Part shown: positions 1 through 6,677 of the stretch, one piece after another | Position numbering within the stretch: the stretch's first letter is position 1 | Layout of the letters: every line of letters begins with the position of its first letter | Source of the DNA: an uncultured Methanosarcinales archaeon | Lineage (GTDB): Archaea > Halobacteriota > Methanosarcinia > Methanotrichales > Methanotrichaceae | Direction: 5' to 3' | DNA length: 8,644 bases | Assembly: GCA_937864385.1 (NCBI GenBank) | Contig: CALMJN010000320.1 | Location: forward strand, 1 to 8,644 | Translations under genes and position numbers: made by a program | The notes under the pieces: generated by a model | Database searches by the model: none | Told to the model about the DNA's origin: nothing | Seen by the model: the letters and a program-made list of their open reading frames with translations, nothing else

Positions 1-321
1 ACCATAGCTCTGGAAATCAGAGATAAGGATAAGAATCTGCTGTATAAATTTGCAGACTCTCAGATACCCTATTCCAACTACGCCCGCAATGCCACTCTGC
101 TATATCCATTGACCATTGAGACACCACCGATTCTTGTCAGCGATGAGTTTTACGTGTGCTTCTACGATAGAGGAGCTATTGCTGTGGGCTGCGAGCTTCT
201 GAATGAGCCCAGCAAGAATTCATATATTTATATAGAAAATGAATTATTGCCTGCTGTGCTTCCAGAGAGTGAGAATGTGAGCACACCCTTAAACTGGCTT
301 ATAGCAGTCAGCGGAAGATAG
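1..321 (+). CDS. C-terminal part of a secreted-type beta-rich protein (5' end outside window)
   Basis: The reading frame is open from the first base to a TAG stop, giving 106 residues of a gene whose start lies to the left. I do not recognise a named family. It clearly matches the next gene (515-1114): both have LEIRDKD..LLYKFAD.QI.Y, then FYV.FYDRGA, then NSY, LPA and a final NW(L/M)I.V.G. These short alternating hydrophobic stretches suggest a beta-sandwich domain. By analogy with the neighbour it is probably exported, but its N-terminus cannot be seen. A TTG at 109 could be called as a start, but homology to the neighbour runs upstream of it, so that would truncate the domain. No catalytic motif is visible. 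From memory, domains ending in NWMI.V.G recur in secreted Methanosarcinales proteins; this was not checked by search. Confidence 0.8.
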   Translation, partial: TIALEIRDKDKNLLYKFADSQIPYSNYARNATLLYPLTIETPPILVSDEFYVCFYDRGAIAVGCELLNEPSKNSYIYIENELLPAVLPESENVSTPLNWLIAVSGR

Positions 322-372
322 GAATATCCTGGGCTGAATTATGCGTGAGCATCTTTCAAGAGCCCAGAAAAC

Positions 373-399
373 CTTTTATTGCTTCTCTTTTTCTGATTT
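373..399 (+). terminator. T-rich tract, possible archaeal terminator
   Basis: About 50 bases past the stop at 321 the + strand has several T runs (CTTTTATT, CTCTTTTTCTG). Archaeal termination typically occurs at such oligo-T tracts without a hairpin. The position fits the end of the first gene's transcript, but the composition alone is weak evidence. Confidence 0.35.
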
Positions 400-471
400 G
401 ATATCCCGACCGAATCCCGCCGATATAGCATGAGATTCCTCTCCCTCGGATCATATTGTTTTTATCAGTAT

Positions 472-511
472 CTTTATATGGAATATCCTCATCTGATGAG
501 CCAGGGGTGAT
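472..511 (+). promoter_or_regulatory. TATA-like box and Shine-Dalgarno site for the 515 gene
   Basis: The 193-base gap between the two paralogues contains CTTTATATG at 472-480. An archaeal TATA box centred there would place the transcript start near 502. A GGGGTGAT stretch at 504-511 is a strong Shine-Dalgarno match a few bases before the TTG at 515 and decides that start. The separate promoter suggests the two paralogues are not simply one transcript. Confidence 0.5.
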
Positions 512-514
512 CAT

Positions 515-1114
515 TTGAATAAGAGTATGCTTTTATTTTCAGGCCTGTGCTGTGCGGCACTATGCATCTGCGCCAGCGGGGCGGACTCAACACAAGGACA
601 ATTAAAGACGCTTACAGGAAGCGATTTGAATTTTTCGGAGGCGAATTTCACCTTATTTTCTTCACTAGCGGTATTTGGCTCATTGGACATAGGTGAAGCA
701 GTCAAATTCACCGCTCCGTCCTCCGGCTTCAATCTGCAAAAAGTGCGGATCTTAGCCTGGAGCCTATTCAATGAGACAACACAAACTTATCCGGCGGAGA
801 GAAATATCATGCTGGAGATAAGGGATAAAGATCTCAAACTCCTCTATAAGTTCGCCGATGGTCAGATTAATTATTTCCTATCCCCGGACGGGCCAGTCTT
901 CGGAGAGATAGAGATACCGGAGATGAAGATGACAGGAGACTTTTATGTGGTCTTCTATGATCGGGGCGCTGCTCCCATTGGAGCGGCAGAGGTCGCTGAT
1001 TCGGGCAACTCTTACCTCTTCAATGGTGCCAGGACCTTGCCGGCTGAGTTCGTTGACCAGGAAACCAATGAGACCATTGGATATAATTGGATGATAGAAG
1101 TAATAGGAGAGTAG
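515..1114 (+). CDS. Secreted beta-rich protein, tandem paralogue of the gene to its left
   Basis: This 199-residue protein starts at TTG, chosen because GGGGTGAT lies immediately upstream; an in-frame ATG at 527 (residue 5) is the alternative and has worse spacing. Residues 1-22 form a signal peptide: a short basic start (MNKS), a hydrophobic and Cys-rich core, and a small-residue cleavage zone (CASG|AD). The mature part has the domain shared with the upstream neighbour: LEIRDKDLKLLYKFADGQINY (100-120), GDFYVVFYDRGA (141-152), NSYLF (165-169) and the final NWMIEVIGE. No transmembrane anchor, sortase-like signal or enzyme motif is visible, so it is probably released or bound non-covalently outside the cell. 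Function is unknown; an extracellular binding or surface-associated role is only inference. Tandem duplication with large divergence suggests an old expansion of a lineage-specific family. Confidence 0.75.
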   Translation: MNKSMLLFSGLCCAALCICASGADSTQGQLKTLTGSDLNFSEANFTLFSSLAVFGSLDIGEAVKFTAPSSGFNLQKVRILAWSLFNETTQTYPAERNIMLEIRDKDLKLLYKFADGQINYFLSPDGPVFGEIEIPEMKMTGDFYVVFYDRGAAPIGAAEVADSGNSYLFNGARTLPAEFVDQETNETIGYNWMIEVIGE

Positions 1115-1180
1115 GAGATTCAAGGCCCACGAACGCGAGGTCTTTCTCCATTCGGGCATCGGATCAGTTTGGCGAAAGAG

Positions 1181-1190
1181 TGTTATAGCA
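1181..1190 (+). promoter_or_regulatory. TATA-like box for a possibly leaderless PAC2 transcript
   Basis: The sequence TGTTATAGCA is centred about 25 bases before the ATG at 1210, the spacing expected between an archaeal TATA box and the transcript start. No Shine-Dalgarno motif precedes that ATG. Together these suggest a leaderless mRNA beginning at or next to the start codon. This is a positional inference. Confidence 0.4.
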
Positions 1191-1209
1191 GCAGGCCAAC
1201 CTCATCCTG

Positions 1210-1872
1210 ATGTTCGAGTCCCGCTTTATCTGCATTTGCGGCCTGCCGGGGATAGGAAGCGTGGGAAAGATAGCTGCGGAATTCCTGGCTACATCTCTGC
1301 AATGCAGCAGCATAAAGCCTTTTTTTTCTTCCCACTTTCCCCCCCAGGTCATGGTATCGGAGGGGCTGGCCGCTCTCATGCACAGCGAGCTCATGCGCCC
1401 CAGGGAGAAGGAGAATCTTCTTATACTCTCCGGCGATGCCCAGCCCCTGGATGTCCCAGGAATGCATGAGCTGGCGGGGGAGATCCTCGAGGCCGTAAAA
1501 GAGCAGGGGGTCACAGATGTGATCACCCTGGCCGCCTATGTAGGAGAGACGGAGGAAGAGGTGCTCGGTGCAGCCACCGATCCGGACTGTGCTGCGGCCT
1601 TGACTGAGAACAATATCTCCCTTCTGAAAAGCGGAGCCATCGGCGGATTGAACGGCCTTTTGGCCGGTCTGGCCCCCAGATATGGACTGCGAGGCATCTG
1701 TCTTCTGGCCACAACCTCCGGCTCGGAGCCGGTGGACATAGCCGCAGCAGGAAGACTCCTGGCTGCTATAGAGAAGCTGCTGAACCTTGATCTGGATCTA
1801 ACAGTGCTCTCTCCCTTTGGAGAGGAGCAGGAGATCGAGGCGCCTTCCGAAATAGATATGAATTACAGATAA
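1210..1872 (+). CDS. PAC2-family protein, probable proteasome assembly chaperone homologue
   Basis: This 220-residue protein belongs to the PAC2 / COG1938 group. Visible family marks are GLPGIGSVGK (11-20), SSHFPPQV (40-47), a LILSGDAQP strand (71-79) leading into a helix (MHELAGEILEAVKEQG), and SGAIGGLNGLLAGLAPRYGLRGICLLATTSG (141-171). Archaeal PAC2 homologues such as PbaA/PbaB help assemble the 20S proteasome, and some interact through a C-terminal hydrophobic-Tyr-X tail. Here the last residues are MNYR, with Tyr next to last but Asn rather than a clear hydrophobic before it. Only 10 residues precede the GLPGIG motif, whereas relatives I recall usually have about 20, so the first strand may be short. 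An in-frame TAG at 1186 and the lack of other start codons after it force the ATG at 1210. The assignment to family is firm; the exact chaperone role is inferred. Confidence 0.85.
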   Translation: MFESRFICICGLPGIGSVGKIAAEFLATSLQCSSIKPFFSSHFPPQVMVSEGLAALMHSELMRPREKENLLILSGDAQPLDVPGMHELAGEILEAVKEQGVTDVITLAAYVGETEEEVLGAATDPDCAAALTENNISLLKSGAIGGLNGLLAGLAPRYGLRGICLLATTSGSEPVDIAAAGRLLAAIEKLLNLDLDLTVLSPFGEEQEIEAPSEIDMNYR

Positions 1873-1894
1873 AGGAAGAGAAATCAAGCCCGAG

Positions 1895-1914
1895 TATTTT
1901 TCGTAATCTTATTT
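1895..1914 (+). terminator. T-rich tract after the PAC2 gene
   Basis: Just after the TAA at 1870-1872 the + strand has TATTTTTCGTAATCTTATTT, a plausible archaeal oligo-T terminator in the 49-base space before the convergent DUF89 gene. No hairpin is evident. Confidence 0.4.
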
Positions 1915-1921
1915 AAGCCGA

Positions 1922-2779
1922 TTAAATCGACCTGGCCACCAGGCTTCCCCTGGGAGCGCCCACCGCTGCCGCCACCGGCTCGCATTTTGCCCTCATGATG
2001 TATACCAGCCGGCCGGCGAGAGTTTCCTCATACTCGGAGATGGTCTCGTAGTTGCCCATGCCCTTGGATAGGATCAGCCAGCCTGGATCGAGAAGCAGGG
2101 ATCGGGCCTCATCAGAGAGAAACTCCAATGCCGTTCCCACCACATCTCCCGTAGGAACGGCCTTGACCCGGCTCATGGCCGCGAGCTCCTGGACGGTGAC
2201 ATCATTGAGCACCGGCTCGGACTTCGATCCAACCACGATCCTTTTTCCCATCTCCTCCAGCCTGGCAATGACAAAGAGGTCGAATACCACCTCACCATTG
2301 TTGTCGGTGAGATAAAAGATATTGCTGAAGCTTTTCAGCCGCTCCTTTATCTCCTTTATATCTCCATAGAGCTTCTCGTTGAGCGTATCCGAGAAAACAC
2401 CGGCAAAGGTTTTATTATCAAAGTCATGGCCTTTGACCCCGAACTCCATGGAGTTTGCTGCCGCTGCAATACGGATCAGAGCCTCGATTTTGTCATCTGC
2501 CTTCTCGTAGAACTGCTCGGCCACAGGAAGAAGATCCCTTGCTACCTGGTTGCTCTCATCCTTAAATTTTCTATATGGATCGGGATTATTGCTGCGCCTC
2601 TTGATGATCCTCTCCCTCTCTGTGCCAACCAGTGCCGATACGCCTCCCTTGTGCCGGGCCATATAGTCCAGCAGCTCTTCCACTGCCGCTCTCTTCTCCT
2701 CCTCTTCGGAAAAGAGCATATCGCACTCGAACTTGGCCCGGTCCAGGATGCAGGGATAGCAATTGGAAGCCATCTTCAT
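1922..2779 (-). CDS. DUF89 / ARMT1-like damage-control phosphatase
   Basis: This 285-residue protein matches the DUF89 family (COG1578), metal-dependent phosphatases thought to remove damaged or surplus phospho-metabolites such as sugar phosphates and phosphopantetheine derivatives. Visible marks are the N-terminal CYPC pair (C7, C10), AAANSMEFG (106-114), LTDNNGE (157-163), KSEPVLNDVT (186-195), SKGMGNYE (238-245) and KCEPVA near the C-terminus. D159, N160 and D193 fall where the family's metal ligands are expected. The ATG at 2779 is preceded by a strong GGAGGGG site and overlaps the upstream stop as ATGA, so it is translationally coupled to the deacetylase-like gene. It is last in the six-gene minus-strand cluster, downstream of AMP phosphorylase, so a sugar-phosphate substrate is an attractive guess. 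The true substrate cannot be read from sequence. Confidence 0.88.
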   Translation of the reverse strand: MKMASNCYPCILDRAKFECDMLFSEEEEKRAAVEELLDYMARHKGGVSALVGTERERIIKRRSNNPDPYRKFKDESNQVARDLLPVAEQFYEKADDKIEALIRIAAAANSMEFGVKGHDFDNKTFAGVFSDTLNEKLYGDIKEIKERLKSFSNIFYLTDNNGEVVFDLFVIARLEEMGKRIVVGSKSEPVLNDVTVQELAAMSRVKAVPTGDVVGTALEFLSDEARSLLLDPGWLILSKGMGNYETISEYEETLAGRLVYIMRAKCEPVAAAVGAPRGSLVARSI

Positions 2780-3624
2780 GCTCTGCCCCTCCCTGCCAGA
2801 ACGGCTATCACATCGGGTATGACCCGCTCCGCTACATGGATGCAGGAGCCGCCGCTGAGGACATAGACCAGTCCCTTCTCCCCTACCGCATCCAGGATCA
2901 TGCGAGCCATTTTGGGATAAGCCTCAAAGCTGAGATCAAAACCTCCGTAGTCATCTTGATGGGAGTCGTGGCCAAATATGACAAAGGCCATCTGGAAATC
3001 GAAGTCCCGGGCCAGATCCAGGGCGCTCTTGAGGGCGGAGAGAAATCGCTCGTCTTTGGCCCCGAAGGACAGGCCAATGTCGTAGTTGTTTTTCTTTGGA
3101 TCATGAACCTCATCCTTTCCGCTGTGCATATTGATGTGGAAGACATCTGGATCTTCTCCAAAGAAGTCCCGGGTGCCGTCCCCGAAATGGGGATCGACAT
3201 CCACGATGAGGAAGCGCTGCAGCCCCATCTCCCTCAGACGGCGGATGGTTATGGCCACATCATTGAAGTAGCAGAATCCCCAGCAGCTGCCCCTTGAAGC
3301 ATGATGGCCCGCCGTTCCGGTATAAGCAAAGGCCCTCCGGGCCTCGCCCCTCGCCACCATCTCTGCCGCCATCATCACGCTTCCGGCAGAGAGCATGGCC
3401 ACCTGCCGGTAGGGATCGTCCTTCATGTTCATCATATGTGCCGCCGTATGGCAGATCTCCACCAGCGCCATTGGAGCAGGCTTGGGCCGGAAGACCTGAA
3501 CTCGACCTCCATCCACCAGACCCGACTGCATCAGCTTCTCAAATGAGGGCCTGATCCTCTCCTTGAGCACGGAAAAGCCCCGGGCTCCAAAATCCTCATG
3601 ATAGGTGATGGCAACTTCAGTCAT
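2776..3624 (-). CDS. Histone-deacetylase-fold hydrolase with Ser in place of the catalytic Tyr
   Basis: This 282-residue protein has the histone deacetylase / acetylpolyamine amidohydrolase fold. Tandem histidines are H107-H108 (TAGHHAS), followed by GFCYFNDVAI (116-125). The zinc ligands appear as D144 and H146 in DVDPHFGDGT and D220 in GHDSHQDDYGG. At the place of the usual GGY near the end it reads SGGSCIH, so the transition-state Tyr is replaced by S260. The second His of the common DxHHG motif is Phe here. Class IIa deacetylases also lack this Tyr, so reduced or altered activity is possible, yet the metal site looks complete. The natural substrate is unknown. I chose the ATG at 3624 because GAGG lies 5 bases upstream and the protein then begins at the typical M-x-YHEDF position; a GTG at 3630 would add two residues but lacks a spaced ribosome site. 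It lies 12 bases after AMP phosphorylase and overlaps the DUF89 start. Confidence 0.85.
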   Translation of the reverse strand: MTEVAITYHEDFGARGFSVLKERIRPSFEKLMQSGLVDGGRVQVFRPKPAPMALVEICHTAAHMMNMKDDPYRQVAMLSAGSVMMAAEMVARGEARRAFAYTGTAGHHASRGSCWGFCYFNDVAITIRRLREMGLQRFLIVDVDPHFGDGTRDFFGEDPDVFHINMHSGKDEVHDPKKNNYDIGLSFGAKDERFLSALKSALDLARDFDFQMAFVIFGHDSHQDDYGGFDLSFEAYPKMARMILDAVGEKGLVYVLSGGSCIHVAERVIPDVIAVLAGRGRA

Positions 3625-3636
3625 ATCCACCTCTTT

Positions 3637-5151
3637 TTAGAGCTCAGTCATGCGGGGATATCTCTCCAGAAGCATCCCTTCCACCACAATAGGCATCTGT
3701 CTCTTAGCATCCTTTACCGCACTCTCCAGCTCCCAGTCGGAGCTGGAGCAGATGGATATGAGGGGCTCGCCCTTCTTAACCCTCTCACCCATCTTCTTGT
3801 GGATGGTCACCCCGGCCATCTTATCAGCCGGCGCTCCCGCTATGCGGGCCAGCTCCACCAGGCGTTTATTGAAAAAGGCCACCACATAGCCGCCCGCCGG
3901 AGCCAGGATATCCTCGCAGTTCTCGCCGGTGACTATATCCTCGCTCTTGACCGCCGGGTCGCCGCCCTGGATCTCTATGATCTGCTTTAGCTTCTCCAAT
4001 GCCTTTCCGCTGGTAAGGATCTCTTCCGCTGCGCTGTAGCCCTCTCCCCGTCCGGCCACGCCGCCCATCTCCAGCAGTATGCCCGCCAGGGAGAGGCTCT
4101 TCTCCTTGAGGCTATTGGGTCCACCTTTGTTCTCTAAGACGGTGAGCGCCTCCTTTACCTCCAGGGCCGGGCCAATGGTCCGGCCTACCGGCGAGCCTCC
4201 GAAGGTCATGGCACACTCCACCCGGATGCCCAGCCTCTCCCCCAGGTCGATCAGATCCTTGGCTAGGGTCCGGCCAGCCTCCGGTGTGGTTAGCTTGGTT
4301 CCCGGTCCCACCGGCATGTCCATCACCACCGCATCAGCTCCCACGGCACCCTTCTTGGCCATGATGGAGGCGAGCATCTGGCTGTAGGGATCAATGGACA
4401 GAGCATACTCCGCCTTGATCAGCTTGTCGTCGGCAGGAGCGATATTTGTGGCTCCGCCCCAGACAATGACCCCGCCCACCTTCTCCGTAAGCTCCTTGAT
4501 CTCAGCGGCGGAAAACTCAACCGGGGCCAAGATCTCCATCAGGTCTGCCGTGCCGCCGGCTCCGGTGATGGCCCGGGAGCTGGTCTTGGGAATGAGAAGC
4601 CCTGCTGCAGCCACTATGGGAACGATGAGAAGTGAGACCTTATTGCCGGGAACGCCCCCGATGCTGTGCTTGTCCATAACTGGATGGGTGTCGAAGTGGA
4701 TCCGCTCACCGGTCTCGATCATGGCCTTGGTCAGCCACTCCACCTCCTGGCTGTCCATATCATGAATATAAGAGGCAGTGATATAAGCGGCCAGTTCTAT
4801 ATCGCTGAGGTTATTGTCCACAATATCCTGGACTATGCTCCGGATCTGGTCTTCAGAGAGCTTCTCTTTATCCATAAAGTTCTTGATATAGCAGAGCGAG
4901 GCCGGCTTGGGTGCGGGCAGGATGTCCACTGTAGAGGGATTCTTTAGATCCTTTAGGGCCTCGGTGAAAATCCCGATCTCTCCCGGCTTGACCATCTCCA
5001 AGGTGGTGTCCAGAATGGCAGTAGTTGCAGCTCCCTTGGTCCTCACCCTCACCCTGTCGCCGGCATTAAGGCCCCTCTCTCTGGCTTCTACTATATTGAG
5101 CATCACTTTGTGCTGACCTATCTCGATATCAAATGGGCGAACCTGTAACAT
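3637..5151 (-). CDS. deoA: AMP phosphorylase
   Basis: This 504-residue protein is the archaeal AMP phosphorylase, a relative of thymidine/pyrimidine-nucleoside phosphorylases. It converts AMP (also other NMPs) and phosphate to the free base and ribose 1,5-bisphosphate, which an isomerase and type III Rubisco then feed into central carbon metabolism; those partner genes are not in the window. The layout fits: an extra N-terminal domain (about 1-84), a helical and phosphate-binding core with MDKHSIGGVPGNKVSL (159-174) and KTSSRAITGAGGTADLMEIL (189-208), WGGATNIAPADDKL (231-244), SIDPYSQMLASIM, and a C-terminal pyrimidine-phosphorylase-type domain with AGGYV and a GERVKKGEPL segment. The ATG at 5151 has GAGG 8 bases upstream and gives a family-like length; a TTG at 5169 would add six residues without a ribosome site. 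It sits 30 bases after the nucleotidyltransferase gene. TATA-like sequence at 5171-5188 could give an internal promoter. Confidence 0.95.
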   Translation of the reverse strand: MLQVRPFDIEIGQHKVMLNIVEARERGLNAGDRVRVRTKGAATTAILDTTLEMVKPGEIGIFTEALKDLKNPSTVDILPAPKPASLCYIKNFMDKEKLSEDQIRSIVQDIVDNNLSDIELAAYITASYIHDMDSQEVEWLTKAMIETGERIHFDTHPVMDKHSIGGVPGNKVSLLIVPIVAAAGLLIPKTSSRAITGAGGTADLMEILAPVEFSAAEIKELTEKVGGVIVWGGATNIAPADDKLIKAEYALSIDPYSQMLASIMAKKGAVGADAVVMDMPVGPGTKLTTPEAGRTLAKDLIDLGERLGIRVECAMTFGGSPVGRTIGPALEVKEALTVLENKGGPNSLKEKSLSLAGILLEMGGVAGRGEGYSAAEEILTSGKALEKLKQIIEIQGGDPAVKSEDIVTGENCEDILAPAGGYVVAFFNKRLVELARIAGAPADKMAGVTIHKKMGERVKKGEPLISICSSSDWELESAVKDAKRQMPIVVEGMLLERYPRMTEL

Positions 5152-5181
5152 ATGAAAAACCTCGTGCAACTATAACATAAA

Positions 5182-6108
5182 CTAATATTGACTCTCCATT
5201 AAAGTCAGAGATCTGATCCATTCTCCCCTGGCTTCCCGGGTGGTCCCCACCACCAGACGCAGGCCATTTTCCGTCTCTTCCAGCACCCCTTTGGCCTCTA
5301 TGCTCTCACCGGGCAAGGCCTGCCCGGCATAGGTATGGGAGTAGCAGAATATCTCCTTTACCTCGGGATGGTTTAGGTGGTATATGGCAGGGCTGTCGAA
5401 GGAGAAGTCGGCATTGGTTACCCTGGCCTCAATCCGGGCTGCTCCAGCCGACCTGCCTATAGGCTGCGGCTGTATCTGATCCCAATCACGGGTGAAGAGC
5501 AGGTCGAAATAGGTGCCCTCTACCATGCCCCGGTTGCCTTTTCGCTTCTCGTGGAGCATGAACTCCTCAAAGCCGATCTCCGGCTTTCGCTTTTGATAGA
5601 TCTTCTTCCAGGTGGCGCGATCCAGCTCATCTATCTCTTTTCTTGATTTAGCCTCCGCCAGGATATCCCTGGCCTTCCACCAGGAGGAGCCATAGACCAC
5701 GAAATCTATATCCGAGCTGGGCCCCTGCAGCCCCACCAGCAAGGAGCCGGTGATGCCCATCTGCTCCATAGGCACACCCCTCCCGGCCAGAATCTCAACA
5801 ATCTTCTTGATCCTCGGGTCGGCCTGGGCTACGGCTGGCAGAGCTTGGCTGGGAGAGAAGATCCTTTCCACCTCTTCAGGCGGCACTTGATGCAGATCGG
5901 CCACCCAGTCCGGATGCTCCGATCGAAGAAATCGATAGGCATCATCGAAGTCCATCTTTTTATAGCGTCTGCCCCCCGCCTCTCGCTCACCCCCCGGGTC
6001 CGGAACATAGCGCAGGAGCGATCTGATGCCCTTTGGGTGGCTGTAATCGGATACAGCGAAAATCCAGCCCTGCCGGGTCTGGAAGAAGTCCCTGATTCGC
6101 AGCCTCAA
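5182..6108 (-). CDS. Predicted nucleotidyltransferase (COG2413 type)
   Basis: With the TTG start at 6108 this is a 308-residue protein. Around residues 119-138 it carries a polymerase-beta-type nucleotidyltransferase motif, GITGSLLVGLQGPSSDIDFV: the GS pair at 121-122 is followed by D133 and D135, which would bind metal. Before it is a conserved-looking N-terminal module (IRDFFQTRQGWIFAVSDYSHP, then RRYKKMDFDDAYRFL), and after it a C-terminal beta-rich region ending near VVGTTREARGEWIRSL. It resembles archaeal proteins labelled predicted nucleotidyltransferase; substrate and product are unknown. The frame stays open to an ATG at 6204, but those 32 extra residues overlap the upstream gene and are low-complexity. 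TTG at 6108 has GAGGG 7 bases upstream and overlaps the preceding stop as TTGA, so I prefer it. Linkage to threonylcarbamoyl-AMP synthase hints at an RNA- or nucleotide-related role, which is inference. Confidence 0.82.
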   Translation of the reverse strand: MRLRIRDFFQTRQGWIFAVSDYSHPKGIRSLLRYVPDPGGEREAGGRRYKKMDFDDAYRFLRSEHPDWVADLHQVPPEEVERIFSPSQALPAVAQADPRIKKIVEILAGRGVPMEQMGITGSLLVGLQGPSSDIDFVVYGSSWWKARDILAEAKSRKEIDELDRATWKKIYQKRKPEIGFEEFMLHEKRKGNRGMVEGTYFDLLFTRDWDQIQPQPIGRSAGAARIEARVTNADFSFDSPAIYHLNHPEVKEIFCYSHTYAGQALPGESIEAKGVLEETENGLRLVVGTTREARGEWIRSLTLMESQY

Positions 6109-6677
6109 CCTATCGCCCTCATTGCCAAGTCCAGGCCTGCTCCCGGCCTGATTATCTCCCTTTTCTCCAGATCCAGAAGGGTGGAGGGCTGCCCGTAAAG
6201 GCATTTTCCACCCTCCACCACTAGATCCACCCGATCTCTGATCTCGGGAGAGACCGTTTCCGCGCTGGTGGGTGGATTTGATCCGGTGCGATTGGCGCTG
6301 GTTGAGGTGATCGGCCCGGCCAGATCGATGATCCTCAAAGCCGTCTCATGATCCGGATACCTGATGCCGACCATGGGAGAGCCGGCCGTGAGGATATCCG
6401 GGACTATGCTCCTCTTATGGACCAAAACGGATACCGGTCCGGGCAGGATCTGACGCAATAGCTCCATATCCTGGCGGCTAACATCTGCCACCTTCTCCAG
6501 CATATCAAAATTGGAGACCGCCAAGAAGATGGGGCGGTCCAGGGGCCTCTTCTTGATCTGGTAGACCCTCATTATGGCTTGCTCATCCAGGGCATTGGCG
6601 CCCAGCCCATAAACAGTCTCAGTGGGGTAGACTATAACCCCACCACCAATGATAAAGCGGGCGGCTCTGGCGATCAT
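6105..6677 (-). CDS. tsaC: Threonylcarbamoyl-AMP synthase (YrdC/Sua5 family, single domain)
   Basis: This 190-residue protein makes threonylcarbamoyl-AMP from threonine, bicarbonate and ATP, the first step of t6A37 modification of ANN-decoding tRNAs in the cytoplasm. Motifs include YPTETVYGLG (17-26), the KKRPLDRPIFLAV substrate loop (42-54), LPGPVSVLV (78-86), VGIRYPDH (103-110), STSANRTG (125-132) and PSTLLDL (164-170). It lacks the extra C-terminal Sua5 domain, matching the short YrdC-type length. The start overlaps the aMBF1 stop as ATGA, and its own stop overlaps the next start as TTGA, so it is tightly coupled on both sides. Its Shine-Dalgarno is poor (CGAGAG directly before ATG), in keeping with translation by re-initiation. 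The downstream t6A transferase complex is not encoded here. Confidence 0.95.
   Translation of the reverse strand: MIARAARFIIGGGVIVYPTETVYGLGANALDEQAIMRVYQIKKRPLDRPIFLAVSNFDMLEKVADVSRQDMELLRQILPGPVSVLVHKRSIVPDILTAGSPMVGIRYPDHETALRIIDLAGPITSTSANRTGSNPPTSAETVSPEIRDRVDLVVEGGKCLYGQPSTLLDLEKREIIRPGAGLDLAMRAIG

Noticed and set aside
109..321. Short gene starting at TTG 109
   Set aside because: The homology with the 515-1114 paralogue extends upstream of 109 to the window edge, so this is the tail of a longer gene.
1169..1210. A 13-codon leader-like frame (TTG to TGA) overlapping the PAC2 ATG
   Set aside because: It has no ribosome site, no amino-acid bias suggesting attenuation, and the TATA position favours a transcript start after it.
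1320..1345. T8 and C7 homopolymers inside the PAC2 gene as a possible frameshift
   Set aside because: The reading frame keeps the family motif SSHFPPQV across both runs and continues correctly to the end.
2632..3297. Long + strand open frame (221 codons) opposite the deacetylase-like gene and DUF89 start
   Set aside because: It is antisense to two genes with clear motifs, has low-complexity Pro/Ala/Ser-rich content and no family resemblance or ribosome site.
6109..6204. Upstream extension of the nucleotidyltransferase to ATG 6204
   Set aside because: The 32 extra residues overlap the tsaC coding end, look non-conserved, and the TTG at 6108 has a good ribosome site plus a stop/start overlap.
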